A DNA stretch of 64,000 nt, from assembly GCA_963741305.1 (NCBI GenBank), contig CAVUHL010000003.1:7812001-7876000 (forward strand), in the 5' to 3' direction. The DNA comes from DATMER01 sp963741305 (GTDB taxonomy: Bacteria; Acidobacteriota; Thermoanaerobaculia; Multivoradales; UBA5704). This document shows, piece by piece, positions 41,124 through 49,841 of this stretch. Both the position numbers and the translations under genes were made by a program. The first letter of the stretch is position 1. Every line of letters begins with the position of its first letter. The notes under the pieces were generated by a model. That model was not told the origin of the DNA and made no database searches. It was given only the letters and a program-made list of their open reading frames with translations.

Positions 41124-42286
41124 GACAGTGCGACCCTCCGGTCGGAATGGAATCGAGATCGCAGCAAAGCTTGAATGCGGTGGGTGAACCGCGTTGACGC
41201 AAACGACTCCGCTTTGCCGCGCAAGTCCAAGAGATTGAATCCGATCCGGCCGGCTTTGTCAATCGCCTCCGCCAGATCGGCCGTGCCTCCCCAGTCCGGG
41301 TAGAGGTAACCGTGCCGGCCGTCCTCGACCACGTCCAGGATCCCCCCCTTGGCCACGGCCACCACCGGGGTGCCGCAGGCCAGAGCTTCCACGGAAGCGA
41401 TCCCGAAGTCCTCGACTCCAGGCTGGAGGAAGAGCCGGGCACCTCGATAGAGGTCGCGCAGGCGCTCCCGGTCGACGGTCCCGAGCAGGCGGGTCCTGGT
41501 GCTGCCGAGCTCGCGCAGGCGCTCCATCTCGGGGCCGTCCCCCACCACCTGCAGCTCCAGCCCCAGCCGGTCGCAGGCGGCGATGGCCATTTCAATGCGC
41601 TTGTACGGGGCCAGGGCTGAGACCATCAGGCAGTAGCCCTTCTTGTCGCCGGTATTCGTCGACGGCCCGGGGGTGAAGAAGTCGGTGTCCACGGGCGGGT
41701 GGATCACCTCGGCCTCCCGGCCGTAGTAGGTGCGGATGCGGCGTTCCACGAAGCTCGAGTTGGCCACGTAGAGGTTTACGCGCGAGGCCGAGGATACGTC
41801 CCAGGCCCGCAGCCCGGAGAGGACCAGGCCGCGCGCCCGCGCCTTCAGGCCGTTCCGTTCGGGAAAGTAGACGTGCTCCTGGTCCCAGGCATAGCGCATG
41901 GGCGTGTGGCAGTAGCAGACGTGCCAGGAGTCCGGCCCGGGGATGACGCCCTTGGCCACGCAGTGGCTCGAGCTGATGATCAGGTCGTACGAGGTGAGGT
42001 CGAACTCCTCGATGGCGGCCGGGAAGAGCGGCAGGTAGCGGCGGTAGTGTTCGCGCACCCGCGGCGCCTTCTGGAGGAAGCTGGTGTGGATGCGATGGCT
42101 CTCCAGCGCCTTGCTGACGCTCCCCGGGAAGTGGAAAAGGGTGTAGATCGGCGCCTCGGGGAACAGGCCGGCGAGGATCTCCAGCACCTTTTCGCCACCG
42201 CGCATGCCGGTCAGCCAGTCGTGGACCAGGGCGACCCGCAGCTCGCCTGGGAAGGCGGAGGGTTTCCGGCGCACGGGATACTTCAA
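41120..42286 (-). CDS. GT4 glycosyltransferase (exopolysaccharide cluster)
   Basis: 388 aa. ALVHDWLTGMRGGEKVLEIL at the N-terminus, YCHTPMRYAWDQEHVYF, VANSSFVERRIRTYYG, VSALAPYKRIEMAI, and EDFGIASVEALACGTPVVA (E-x7-E motif). I place the start at TTG 42286 because AGGAGG lies seven bases upstream and the codon overlaps the previous stop (TTGA); GTG 42274 is an alternative. Sugar specificity unknown. Confidence 0.9.
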
Positions 42287-43449
42287 GTCCCCCTCCTCAT
42301 GAGCTCCCCCTGAGTCGGAGCGAGCCCCCGCGACTGGATGGCCGAAATGTAGACCTCCAGCGTCTTGCGGGCCGTCTGGCTCCAACGGAAGTCCTCGGCC
42401 CGGCGCAGCCCCAGCTTGGCCAGGCTGTTGCGGTGGTCCGCGTCGGACATGCAGTGGGCGATCGCCTTCGCCATCCCCTCCACGTCCAGCGGATCGACCA
42501 GGTGGGCGTAACCCTCGGCGATCTCCTTGAGGGCCGAGGTATTCGAGGTGATCACGGCCACGCCCGAGGCCATGGCCTCCACCACCGGCATGCCGAAGCC
42601 CTCGTAGAGGGTCGGATAGAGGAACAGCGTCGCCCCCTGGTAGAGCGCCGGCAGCGCCTCGGGGGCGACTTTGCCGAGGAGGCGGACGTGGTCCCCGACC
42701 CCCAGGTTCGCCGCCCTCTGCCGGCTCTTGAACTCCGAGCCGCTGCGCTCGCCGATGCAGACCAGGGGGGCGTCGAAGTTGGCGAGCTCCCGGGCGCGGG
42801 CGTAGGCCTGGATCACCGTGTCCAGGTTCTTGCGCTTGGGTCCCGTGTTGCCCACGAAGAGCACGTACGAGCGCTCGAGCCCCAGGTCGCGCCGCCACCG
42901 CTCCAACTCATCGGGAGAGAGCTTCGTGCGGAAGACGTCCTCGACGCCGTTGTAGATCACTTCGACTTTGCGGCCATCCACGTCGAAGTGCTTCGCCAGG
43001 TCGGAGCGCGTGTGCTGGTTCACGCCGATCAGGCGGTCCGCGCGGGAGAGGCTGCGGCGGATCATCTGCTGGGCGTAGAGGAAGGCCAGCCGGCTGGGCA
43101 GGAATTCGGGGTAGAGGAGGTGGACGATGTCATGGATCGTCACCACCACCGGCGAGCCCACCCAGGCCGGGAGCACATAGTGCGTCGAGTGATAGAGGTC
43201 GAGCTTGGTGCGCCAGAGCTGCCAGGAGAGCGCGAACAGCTCGCGGACGGAGTAGACGGGCGAGCTCTCATAGCTTGGGCGGAAGTTGTCCGGCAGGTCG
43301 CGGAAGGCTTCCTTGTCCTGGGGATGAGCGATCAGGACGTAGCGGTTCTCCGTGTCGAGCCGAGCCAGATGCCGCATAAGGTTGCGGATGTACGGTCCGA
43401 TCCCCGTGTCCTGGATCTTGCGGGCGTCGAGACCGATCGTGTAAGGCAA
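42283..43449 (-). CDS. GT4 glycosyltransferase (exopolysaccharide cluster)
   Basis: 388 aa. IGLDARKIQDTGIGPYIRNL, VVVTIHDIVHLLYPEFLP, VNQHTRSDLAKHF, YVLFVGNTGPKRKNLDTVIQ and EGFGMPVVEAMASGVAVITS mark a mannosyltransferase-like GT4. It is followed by the next GT4 gene with a 4-nt overlap. A palindrome at 43490-43524 lies 41 nt upstream. Confidence 0.92.
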   Translation of the reverse strand: MPYTIGLDARKIQDTGIGPYIRNLMRHLARLDTENRYVLIAHPQDKEAFRDLPDNFRPSYESSPVYSVRELFALSWQLWRTKLDLYHSTHYVLPAWVGSPVVVTIHDIVHLLYPEFLPSRLAFLYAQQMIRRSLSRADRLIGVNQHTRSDLAKHFDVDGRKVEVIYNGVEDVFRTKLSPDELERWRRDLGLERSYVLFVGNTGPKRKNLDTVIQAYARARELANFDAPLVCIGERSGSEFKSRQRAANLGVGDHVRLLGKVAPEALPALYQGATLFLYPTLYEGFGMPVVEAMASGVAVITSNTSALKEIAEGYAHLVDPLDVEGMAKAIAHCMSDADHRNSLAKLGLRRAEDFRWSQTARKTLEVYISAIQSRGLAPTQGELMRRGT

Positions 43450-43489
43450 GAATACTCCACTCCGTAGACGGTGGGACAGAACGGCCCGG

Positions 43490-43524
43490 CCGCGCAGATC
43501 TAAGGTTATCTATAACTTGCGCGG
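43490..43524. promoter_or_regulatory. Palindromic site between two GT4 genes
   Basis: CCGCGCA (43490-43496) is mirrored by TGCGCGG (43518-43524), and inside lies the perfect palindrome GTTATCTATAAC... core GTTAT-CT-ATAAC (43505-43516). It could be an operator for the downstream GT4 genes or a hairpin terminator for the upstream one (no U-run). Confidence 0.45.
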
Positions 43525-43528
43525 GATT

Positions 43529-44659
43529 CTACCCCAAAGACTCGCGAAATACCTCTTCCATTTCGGCGGCAGTACGTTCCCATCGGAACATTGCGGCCCG
43601 TTCGAGGCCCCGGCCGCGCAGCTCTTCCCGCCGCGCCGGGTTTTCCAGCAGGTTACGGATTGCCATCATCAGCTCCCCGGGATCGGATGGGTCCACCTGC
43701 AGGCCGGCGTCCCCCACCACCTCGGGGAGGCTCGAAACGTTGGAGACGACGGTCGGGACCCCGCAGGCGAGCGCCTCGGCCGGAGGCAGGCCAAACCCTT
43801 CGTAGAACGAGGGATAGACGAACACGGTCGCCGCCTGGAAGAGGCGGACCAGGCGGTCCCGGTCCACATGCCCGAAGGTCTTGACCCCCAGCGGGGCGAG
43901 CGCCTCGATCCGCCGCACGAGCTCGCGGCTTCCCCAGCCATACGGGCCGGCCAGGACCAGCGGAGGCACGCTCGGATCTTCCAGGCGCAGGGCCTCCCAG
44001 GCGTCGAGGATGGCGCCGAGGTTCTTCCGCGGCTCGATGGTGCCGGCATAGAGGAGGTAGCCGTCCGGAGCCCCGATCTCCTCCCGGGTGGCCTCGATCT
44101 GTTCGTAGGTACCCGGCCGGAACTCGGGATCGACGCCGTTGTAGATCACCCGGACCTTGTGTGCCACCTGGGGGAAGTGGAAGGCGATGTCGTCCGCCGT
44201 GGCACGGGAGATGGCCACGATGCGCTCGGCGCGCTCGAACGAGGGCCGCAGGAACGGGAAGATGCTCCACTTGACCTTGAAGCGATGGCTCTCGGGCATG
44301 AGGATCGAGGTCAGGTCGTGCACCGTGGTCACGGCGGGCACCGGGCAGCGCAGGGGGATGGTCATGAGCGGCGACCAGAAGAGGTCGAGGTCGCCGCGCT
44401 CCAGCCTGCGGGGGAGCTTGAGCTGCTGCCAGATCACCCCCAGGGGGGCAGGCTCGTGCTCGGACTCGATGCCGGCCGCGGCCAGCTCTTCGGCCCCCCG
44501 GGGAGGGCGATGAGCCAGCCCCCGGTAGCGCATCCCGCCCCGCGCCGCCAGCTCCAGCAGGAGGGAACGGGTGTAGACACCGATCCCGGTCGGGGTGGGG
44601 ACCAGGGCTCTGAGGTCTACGGCGATTGTCGGCGGGCTCAGGGGGGAGGCGAGAGGCAT
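43529..44659 (-). CDS. GT4 glycosyltransferase (exopolysaccharide cluster)
   Basis: 376 aa. VDLRALVPTPTGIGVYTRSL, TTVHDLTSILMPESH, VAISRATADDIAFHF, YLLYAGTIEPRKNLGAIL and EGFGLPPAEALACGVPTVVSN. It is close in type to the GT4 at 42283-43449. A TACAAT box is found 10 nt upstream of ATG 44659; the divergent membrane protein starts 37 nt away. Confidence 0.92.
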   Translation of the reverse strand: MPLASPLSPPTIAVDLRALVPTPTGIGVYTRSLLLELAARGGMRYRGLAHRPPRGAEELAAAGIESEHEPAPLGVIWQQLKLPRRLERGDLDLFWSPLMTIPLRCPVPAVTTVHDLTSILMPESHRFKVKWSIFPFLRPSFERAERIVAISRATADDIAFHFPQVAHKVRVIYNGVDPEFRPGTYEQIEATREEIGAPDGYLLYAGTIEPRKNLGAILDAWEALRLEDPSVPPLVLAGPYGWGSRELVRRIEALAPLGVKTFGHVDRDRLVRLFQAATVFVYPSFYEGFGLPPAEALACGVPTVVSNVSSLPEVVGDAGLQVDPSDPGELMMAIRNLLENPARREELRGRGLERAAMFRWERTAAEMEEVFRESLG

Positions 44660-44669
44660 GGGTGGGGGG

Positions 44670-44675
44670 ATTGTA
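44670..44675 (-). promoter_or_regulatory. Candidate -10 of the minus-strand polysaccharide operon
   Basis: TACAAT (minus strand) ends 10 nt before ATG 44659, giving a leaderless or nearly leaderless transcript. No -35 can be seen. Confidence 0.35.
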
Positions 44676-44696
44676 TGAGAAAGTTACCCCGCCCCC

Positions 44697-46412
44697 ATGC
44701 GACCCCGCACCCTCGCTTTCGTCTGCCTGGCCCTAAGCCTCTTGGGGCTGGCCGCCGCGACTTTCCGGTTGCGGCTTTCTCCGGTCCCGGTGGGGGATGA
44801 GGCCACGCACGTCCTCATGGCCCAGAGCCTGTGGGAGGACGGCGACCTTCTCTATGGCGCTCCCGACCTGCGGCGCGCCTATCGGACCTGGAACGAAGGG
44901 CCTGCCGGGTTGACCCTCCTCACCTCGGATGGCGGCCGGACCGTGCACTACGCCGAGCCGATCGCCTGGGCGCTGGCCGCCGTTCCCGCCTGGGCGCTGT
45001 TCGGAGCGGCCGGGCTGCCCATGCTCAACATGGTGCTCTTTCTCGGCATGCTCGCCTCGGCGGCCGGGCTCTTCCAGGATTCCAATCCGCTCAGTCCGCT
45101 TTTCCTTGGCGGCTTCTTCTTCGCTTCGGCCTCGTTCGGCTATGTGTTCCGGGGCTCCCCCGAAGTCTTCCTGATGGCCTGCGTCTTCTTTGCGCTCCTC
45201 CTCTGGCGCCGCGTTCGGCAGCAGCCGGATCGCCTATGGAGCCTCGTGGGAGCTGGTGTGCTTCTCGCCGCGGCCAGCCTTCACCAGCCGGCGCTCGCCC
45301 TTCTTGGAGCCGCCGTGGTGATCGATCTCTTTTTCTCGGGACGGTGGAAGGGGGCGGCCCTCCTGGTCGTCGCCGGTGCTCTCGCCTTCGGCCTGCTCGC
45401 CGTCCAACAGTGGCGGATGACCGGGGCCTTGAGCCCGGCCGACCCGAGAGCGGGAGTCCAGCGCCGCACCTTCGAGAGCGATTTCCCTATTGAGGCCCCG
45501 CAGGATGTCTGGCAGGGCTATGGAAGAGATCAGGGCGCGTCTTCGGATGGGGCCCGCCTGCTGGCGCGGAACGTCTGGTCCTTCTTCGTGGGCCGGCACA
45601 CGGGGCTGATCCCCTACTTCCCCTTCGGCGTGCTCGCCCTCTTCCTGTTGGCCCGGGACCGCTCGCATCGGCTGCTCCTCGCCGCAATGGGCGCCGTCAT
45701 CCTCCTTGGGCTGCTGCTCGATCCGCACCGCTGGCATGGCGGGCCGGAAGCGCTGGGGAACGCCCGCCTCGCCGTGCTCTATCCGGCGCTGCTCTTCCTC
45801 CCAGAACGGCTCACAGCGCGCTGGAGCCTCATCCCTCCCTATGCCGCCGCCGGGCTGTGGACGGCGATCGCGGTGGCCGGAGCGATCGTCCCTCCTCCGC
45901 CTCATGCCGGGGAGATCCGGACTTTCCGCGCTCTGCCGTTGGAGCTGACGCTGCTCGGGGAAGGCGTGCAACTGCCGGGCTACGGAGTCCGCAATTGGGG
46001 CCAGGGGCTGTGGATGGTGCCGCTGGCCTCATTCTGGGTGGACGAGGGAAATCCCAATGGCGTCTGGGTGCGCGGCGCTTCGACCTCGGAAGTCGTCGTG
46101 GTCTCGCCGAAGCCGCTGAGGGAGGTCCGCTTCTACGCCCACTCTTATGCCGAGGAGAACGAGATGGTCGCGGAGAGCGGCGCCGAGCGGGTGCTGGTCC
46201 GGTTCGACAGCGAGGGCAAGCGCAACGGCACGCCGGTTGCCCTGGCCCTGGAGCCGGCCGCGGCCGGCCTCGGTCTCCTCCCCACCGGAGATTGGGTCTA
46301 CCGCTTCACCTTGAGCGTGAGCGATGGCATCATCCCCGCGCGTCGCCTGCCTGGAAACCAGGACCCTAGATACTTGGGAGTCTTCCTCGACTTCAACGGA
46401 CGCGGAATATGA
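44697..46412 (+). CDS. Polytopic membrane protein, GT39/PMT-like
   Basis: 571 aa, about nine hydrophobic segments. The first loop SPVPVGDEATHVLMAQSLWEDGDL has the Asp-Glu placement of PMT/ArnT-like lipid-sugar glycosyltransferases. The C-terminal third is soluble (EVVVVSPKPLREVRFYAHSYAEENEM). Probably modifies polysaccharide or glycoprotein; acceptor unknown. It overlaps the next gene by ATGA. Confidence 0.7.
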   Translation: MRPRTLAFVCLALSLLGLAAATFRLRLSPVPVGDEATHVLMAQSLWEDGDLLYGAPDLRRAYRTWNEGPAGLTLLTSDGGRTVHYAEPIAWALAAVPAWALFGAAGLPMLNMVLFLGMLASAAGLFQDSNPLSPLFLGGFFFASASFGYVFRGSPEVFLMACVFFALLLWRRVRQQPDRLWSLVGAGVLLAAASLHQPALALLGAAVVIDLFFSGRWKGAALLVVAGALAFGLLAVQQWRMTGALSPADPRAGVQRRTFESDFPIEAPQDVWQGYGRDQGASSDGARLLARNVWSFFVGRHTGLIPYFPFGVLALFLLARDRSHRLLLAAMGAVILLGLLLDPHRWHGGPEALGNARLAVLYPALLFLPERLTARWSLIPPYAAAGLWTAIAVAGAIVPPPPHAGEIRTFRALPLELTLLGEGVQLPGYGVRNWGQGLWMVPLASFWVDEGNPNGVWVRGASTSEVVVVSPKPLREVRFYAHSYAEENEMVAESGAERVLVRFDSEGKRNGTPVALALEPAAAGLGLLPTGDWVYRFTLSVSDGIIPARRLPGNQDPRYLGVFLDFNGRGI

Positions 46413-46789
46413 CTGAACCTGATCCTCGCGTCGAAGACGTTTTGGAGCGCCTGCGCGCCGGAGTGCGCCAGCGTCAGGCCGAGGTCGCGACGATCTCCGG
46501 CTCGGAGCTGGCGCGGCACAAGCTGGCGGAGCTCTCCGCCCGCGAATACGTTCAGGAGCCGATCGCGGTCTCGCCCCGTCCGGTGCTCGGGCGCTGGATC
46601 GTGCTCTCGCGCAAGGCGATCTTTCATCTCTTCCTCAAGTGGTTCACGCGCCCGGTGATGGAGCAGCAGAACTCCTACAACCAGACCGTGAGCCGCCTGA
46701 TCCAGGACCTGATGCAATCCAACGAGGCGCTGGCGCAGCGGGTGCGCGAGCTGGAGGCCCGCCTCCTTGAGTTGGAAAAAGATAAGTAG
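46409..46789 (+). CDS. Small coiled-coil protein of the polysaccharide cluster
   Basis: 126 aa. The basic N-terminal half has LGRWIVLSRKAIFHLFLKWFTRPVMEQQNSYN, an amphipathic membrane-facing segment; the C-terminal half (LIQDLMQSNEALAQRVRELEARLLELEKDK) is a coiled coil. Proteins of this shape are often found next to glycosyltransferases. Function unknown. The stop TAG abuts the next ATG. Confidence 0.75.
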   Translation: MTEPDPRVEDVLERLRAGVRQRQAEVATISGSELARHKLAELSAREYVQEPIAVSPRPVLGRWIVLSRKAIFHLFLKWFTRPVMEQQNSYNQTVSRLIQDLMQSNEALAQRVRELEARLLELEKDK

Positions 46790-47833
46790 ATGGGCAAGCG
46801 CATCTGCATCTGCGTGAACCGCGTCCCGTTTGCCTATGGCGGCGCCGAGATGCTCGTCGAGTCTCTTCGCGACGAGTTGGTGGCGCGGGACCACGAAGTC
46901 GAGGTCATCGGCCTCCCCTTCGCCTGGGGCACACGCACGCAGCTCCTCAAGAGCGCGATGGCGTGGAGGATGATCGATCTGACCTCGGCCGGAGGCAAGC
47001 GCATCGACCTCGTCATCGCCACGCGCTTCCCGTCCTACGTGGTCAAGCATCCGAACAAGGTCGTCTGGCTCATCCACCAGATGCGGCAGGTCTACGATCT
47101 CCTGGGCACGACCTACAGCGACTTCAGGGAGGACGACCCGCGCGACCGTTCGGTGATCGACATGGTGCGGTCCATGGACCGGCGTACGCTCTCCGAGGCG
47201 CGGTCGGTGTTCACGATCTCGGGCAACGTGTCGGCGCGGCTGAAGCGTTTCAACGATCTGCCGTCGCAGGTGCTCTATCCGCCGCCGCGGCTCGACCGGC
47301 TCTACCATCCGGGCGAGCTGGGGGATTACATCTTCTCGGTAGGCCGGCTCGACCGGCTGAAGCGCTTCGACCTTTTGGTGCGGGCGATGAAGCACACCGA
47401 GACGCCGGTCCGCTGCCGGATCGCGGGCACCGGGCCGGAGCGCGAGAGCCTGGAAGCGCTGATCGATCGCCTGGGATTGAGGGAGAAGGTGGAGCTTCTC
47501 GGTTGGGTGGAAGACCGGGAAGCGGTCGATCTCTACATCGGCAGCCTGGCCGTCTTCTACGCACCCTACGACGAGGATTACGGCTACGTGACCGTCGAGG
47601 GCTTCAAGTGCGCCAAGCCGGTGATTACGGCTTCTGACTCCGGCGGAGTCCTGGAGTTCGTGGAGGACGGCAAGAACGGCTTCGTCTGTCCCCCCGACGC
47701 GCCGCGGGAGATCGCGGCGAGGATCGACGCCCTCTACAGAGACCGCGGGCTTGCCCGGAAGCTGGGCGAGGCGGGAAAGCAGAAGGTTGCGGGGATCGGG
47801 TGGGATGAGGTCGTGTCGCGGCTGGTGGGGTGA
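46790..47833 (+). CDS. GT4 glycosyltransferase
   Basis: 347 aa. ICVNRVPFAYGGAEMLVESL, WLIHQMRQVYDLLG, FTISGNVSARLKRF, FSVGRLDRLKRFDLLVRAM and EDYGYVTVEGFKCAKPVITASDSGG. It forms an operon with the two preceding genes through a TAGATG junction. Confidence 0.92.
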   Translation: MGKRICICVNRVPFAYGGAEMLVESLRDELVARDHEVEVIGLPFAWGTRTQLLKSAMAWRMIDLTSAGGKRIDLVIATRFPSYVVKHPNKVVWLIHQMRQVYDLLGTTYSDFREDDPRDRSVIDMVRSMDRRTLSEARSVFTISGNVSARLKRFNDLPSQVLYPPPRLDRLYHPGELGDYIFSVGRLDRLKRFDLLVRAMKHTETPVRCRIAGTGPERESLEALIDRLGLREKVELLGWVEDREAVDLYIGSLAVFYAPYDEDYGYVTVEGFKCAKPVITASDSGGVLEFVEDGKNGFVCPPDAPREIAARIDALYRDRGLARKLGEAGKQKVAGIGWDEVVSRLVG

Positions 47834-47846
47834 GCTCCCGCCGGAG

Positions 47847-48362
47847 TCAAGAAGAAGCGGGAGTGCTGTGGCCTGAAGGAATGGCCGGAATCCATCTGCC
47901 GACTGTCCGGCAGTACTCCTCGTACTCGGCGCCGAACAGCCGCTTCAGTGAAGGCTCCTCGATGGTGAGGACGACGATATGGAACATGAGCGCGACAACG
48001 GCTGCGTAGCAGAGGATCTCCGTGGAACGGAAGAGCACGGCCCAGCCGGATACGACGCTCAGGACACCCAGGTACATCGGGTTCCGCACGTATTTGTGCG
48101 GCCCGCGGACGATCAGCTTCTTCGGCGGATCGATGGGGGCAGGAGTGCCCCTGCCCTTGACCGCGAAGTTCCACAGGCACCAGAAGTAGAGGAAGGTTCC
48201 CGCGAGGAGCAGGGGCGCGGAGAGCAGCCATGCCCAGGCGGGCGCGGCTGGGAGCCTGCGTCCGGCCAGCCAGAGCGGGAGATACACGCCGACCGTCCCA
48301 GGGATCAGGACGGTGAACAAAAGATTTTTAAGGAACAGGAGCATGGTTTGCCTGGTGATCAT
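47847..48362 (-). CDS. Isoprenylcysteine carboxyl methyltransferase-like membrane protein
   Basis: 171 aa, four or five helices. LIVRGPHKYVRNPMYLGVL and EEPSLKRLFGAEYEEYCRTVGRWIP are the ICMT/PEMT/NnrU SAM-binding signature. Bacterial members methylate unknown lipids or small molecules. ATG 48362 is used; ATG 48344 is another possibility. Array 3 starts 33 nt upstream. Confidence 0.85.
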   Translation of the reverse strand: MITRQTMLLFLKNLLFTVLIPGTVGVYLPLWLAGRRLPAAPAWAWLLSAPLLLAGTFLYFWCLWNFAVKGRGTPAPIDPPKKLIVRGPHKYVRNPMYLGVLSVVSGWAVLFRSTEILCYAAVVALMFHIVVLTIEEPSLKRLFGAEYEEYCRTVGRWIPAIPSGHSTPASS

Positions 48363-48394
48363 AAGGCAGAAGCGCGGTATGCCTCATCGGCCCT

Positions 48395-48730
48395 TGAGGG
48401 TCTCGGACGCATGAGTTGGCCCTCGCTAGAACACAAGTTGCTCCCGCTGGAGCACAGGGGGCTCTCGCTGGGACATGAGCGGCCCTCGCTTGCCGGCAAG
48501 CAGCCTCAACTCGAAAGCTAGCCGCCATGGCTACTTAAGCAGCGGCTCTCGCTCCACCACAAGCAGCCCTCGCTTCTCGGCAAGCAGCCTCGGCTCGAGA
48601 GCTAGCCGCCATGGCTAATCGATTAGCGGCTCTCGCTTCAGCGCAAGCCGCCTCCCCTTCTCTTCGAGCGACTCCCGCTTGGACATGGGCAGCCCGGGCT
48701 TCTTTACGAGCGGCTGTCGAACGTGGTTGG
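48395..48730. repeat. 21-bp phased degenerate tandem array 3 (16 units)
   Basis: Sixteen 21-bp units run in register (for example 48416, 48437, 48458, 48479 ... 48710). The common pattern is GCRGCYCTCGCT at the unit start. A higher-order duplication of 84 bp (four units) is clear: units 48479-48562 and 48563-48646 match closely, including GCCGCCATGGCTA in each. Stop-free frames give Ala/Arg-rich heptads, but no coding evidence. Confidence 0.88.
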
Positions 48731-48806
48731 TGTGCGTGGCCGCCGAGCGACTCGGGCCTCCACCCGAGCGCCTCGAGGATGTGCTTGAGAAGCTCGGCCA
48801 TCCCTG

Positions 48807-48865
48807 TGTAGGGGCACCTCTTGTGGGTGCCCTTCCGGAGGGCGGCCACAAGGGCCGCCCCTACA
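48807..48865. repeat. 59-bp dispersed palindromic element, copy B
   Basis: Reverse complement of 29475-29533 at 57 of 59 positions, tips TGTAGGGGC and GCCCCTACA. It lies between array 3 and a truncated PIN-like reading frame. Confidence 0.9.
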
Positions 48866-48866
48866 T

Positions 48867-48962
48867 GAACACTATTCGTCACTCGGACTGTCGAAGTTCC
48901 AGCCGATCACGGCCGGCGAGTTCCTGGATCAGCGGCTGAGGGAGATCGGGCTCAAGAAGTAG
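48867..48962 (+). pseudogene. C-terminal remnant of a PIN-domain-like toxin
   Basis: A 31-codon open stretch ending in TAG reads HYSSLGLSKFQPITAGEFL followed by DQRLREIGLKK. The pattern (x-HYxxLG-x-x-x-x-x-PITxxEFLxxL) is how many PIN-domain toxins end. There is no start codon and it begins two bases after the 59-bp element. I interpret it as the tail of a gene broken by that element or by deletion; the resemblance is from memory only. Confidence 0.35.
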
Positions 48963-48980
48963 CTCTTCACGCGAGGAACA

Positions 48981-49008
48981 TTGCCGGTCCCTTCGTTACT
49001 GTTAAAAT
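48981..49008 (+). promoter_or_regulatory. Promoter of the thioesterase gene
   Basis: TTGCCG (48981-48986), 16-bp spacer, TAAAAT (49003-49008), 23 nt upstream of ATG 49032. Confidence 0.55.
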
Positions 49009-49031
49009 AGAGGGGCTTGCGTGGAGGAGTC

Positions 49032-49469
49032 ATGACTCGGAACCAGTTGGTGATCGAGAAGTGGCTACGGAAAGACCGGAACCCTGCGCCGGTGGCGAAG
49101 CTGCTGGGCTTCCAGCTCACGGGTTTCGAGGACGGTGTCGCCCGCATCGAGATGGATGCGGACAACCGCCATCACAATCCCATGGGGATCGTCCACGGGG
49201 GTGTGCTCTGTGAGCTGGCCGACGCCGCCATGGGAGTCGCCTTCGCCGGTAGCCTTGAGGAGGGCGAGAGCTTCGTGACGCTCCAACTCTCCGCGACCTA
49301 TCTCCGCTCCATCCGGGAAGGACGGCTCATCGCCACGGGCCGGGTCCTCCAGAAGGGCCGGACCGCCGGCCACGCCACTGCCGAGGTCTCGGACATTGAA
49401 GGCCGCCTCGTCGCCCGCTTCTCCTGCACCTGTCTGGTGACGCGGGAGGCGCAGGCTCCGGCGGCTTGA
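49032..49469 (+). CDS. PaaI-type hotdog-fold thioesterase
   Basis: 145 aa from ATG 49032 with GGAGG at about 49023. RHHNPMGIVHGGVLCELADAAMGVAF is the PaaI/4HBT signature with the catalytic acid in the long helix; LSATYLRSIREGRLIATGRVLQKGRTAGHATAEV is the following sheet. It hydrolyses aryl- or acyl-CoA esters; substrate unknown. The convergent frameshifted nucleotidyltransferase ends 8 nt away. Confidence 0.9.
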   Translation: MTRNQLVIEKWLRKDRNPAPVAKLLGFQLTGFEDGVARIEMDADNRHHNPMGIVHGGVLCELADAAMGVAFAGSLEEGESFVTLQLSATYLRSIREGRLIATGRVLQKGRTAGHATAEVSDIEGRLVARFSCTCLVTREAQAPAA

Positions 49470-49476
49470 GGGCTCC

Positions 49477-49771
49477 TCAGCTCACACGCCGAAGGAGGCT
49501 GCCCTTTCCCTTCAGGTACGTCGTGAACGGATCGGCGCGATCCAGGTCGACGAGATCGACGGGCCGGTCGAAGAGGTCTCCTAGCTAGACGGGCCAGCGC
49601 CGGATAGAAGCTTGCCGGAGGCAGCCCGGAGACGGCGAGGTCGACGTCCGAGCCCTTGCGGTTTTTTCCGGTCGCTACGGACCCGAAGACGTAGACTTCG
49701 CGGGCTCCCTCCGATTTCAGGGGAGCCGCCCCTCGGGTCAGAAGATCGTCCAGCAACTCGCGTTCGCTCAC
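49477..49771 (-). pseudogene. Nucleotidyltransferase (MNT-type) gene with a frameshift
   Basis: From GTG 49771 (GGGGAGG nine bases upstream) the frame reads ERELLDDLLTRG, then YVFGSVATGKNRKGSDVDLAVSGLP, the GSx10DxD motif of minimal nucleotidyltransferases, to FYPALARLA. Near 49580-49590 the frame is lost; shifting by one base restores GDLFDRPVDLVDLD then PFTTYLKGKGSLLRRVS and a stop at 49477-49479. One extra base at CTAGCTAGG explains it. It is either a recent pseudogene or an assembly error. No HEPN partner is adjacent. Confidence 0.75.
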
Positions 49772-49841
49772 GGCGTTCACCTCCCCTTCAAGGATACTGC
49801 ATGAACCTTGCACGTACTCCCTTTCCGGGAGGGAGGTGCGT

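Noticed and set aside
48679..48939. 86-codon frame running through the end of array 3 and the 59-bp element
   Set aside because: Changes character at each repeat boundary; the segment ERLGPPPERLEDVLEKLGHP might be a fragment of a lost gene but cannot be supported.
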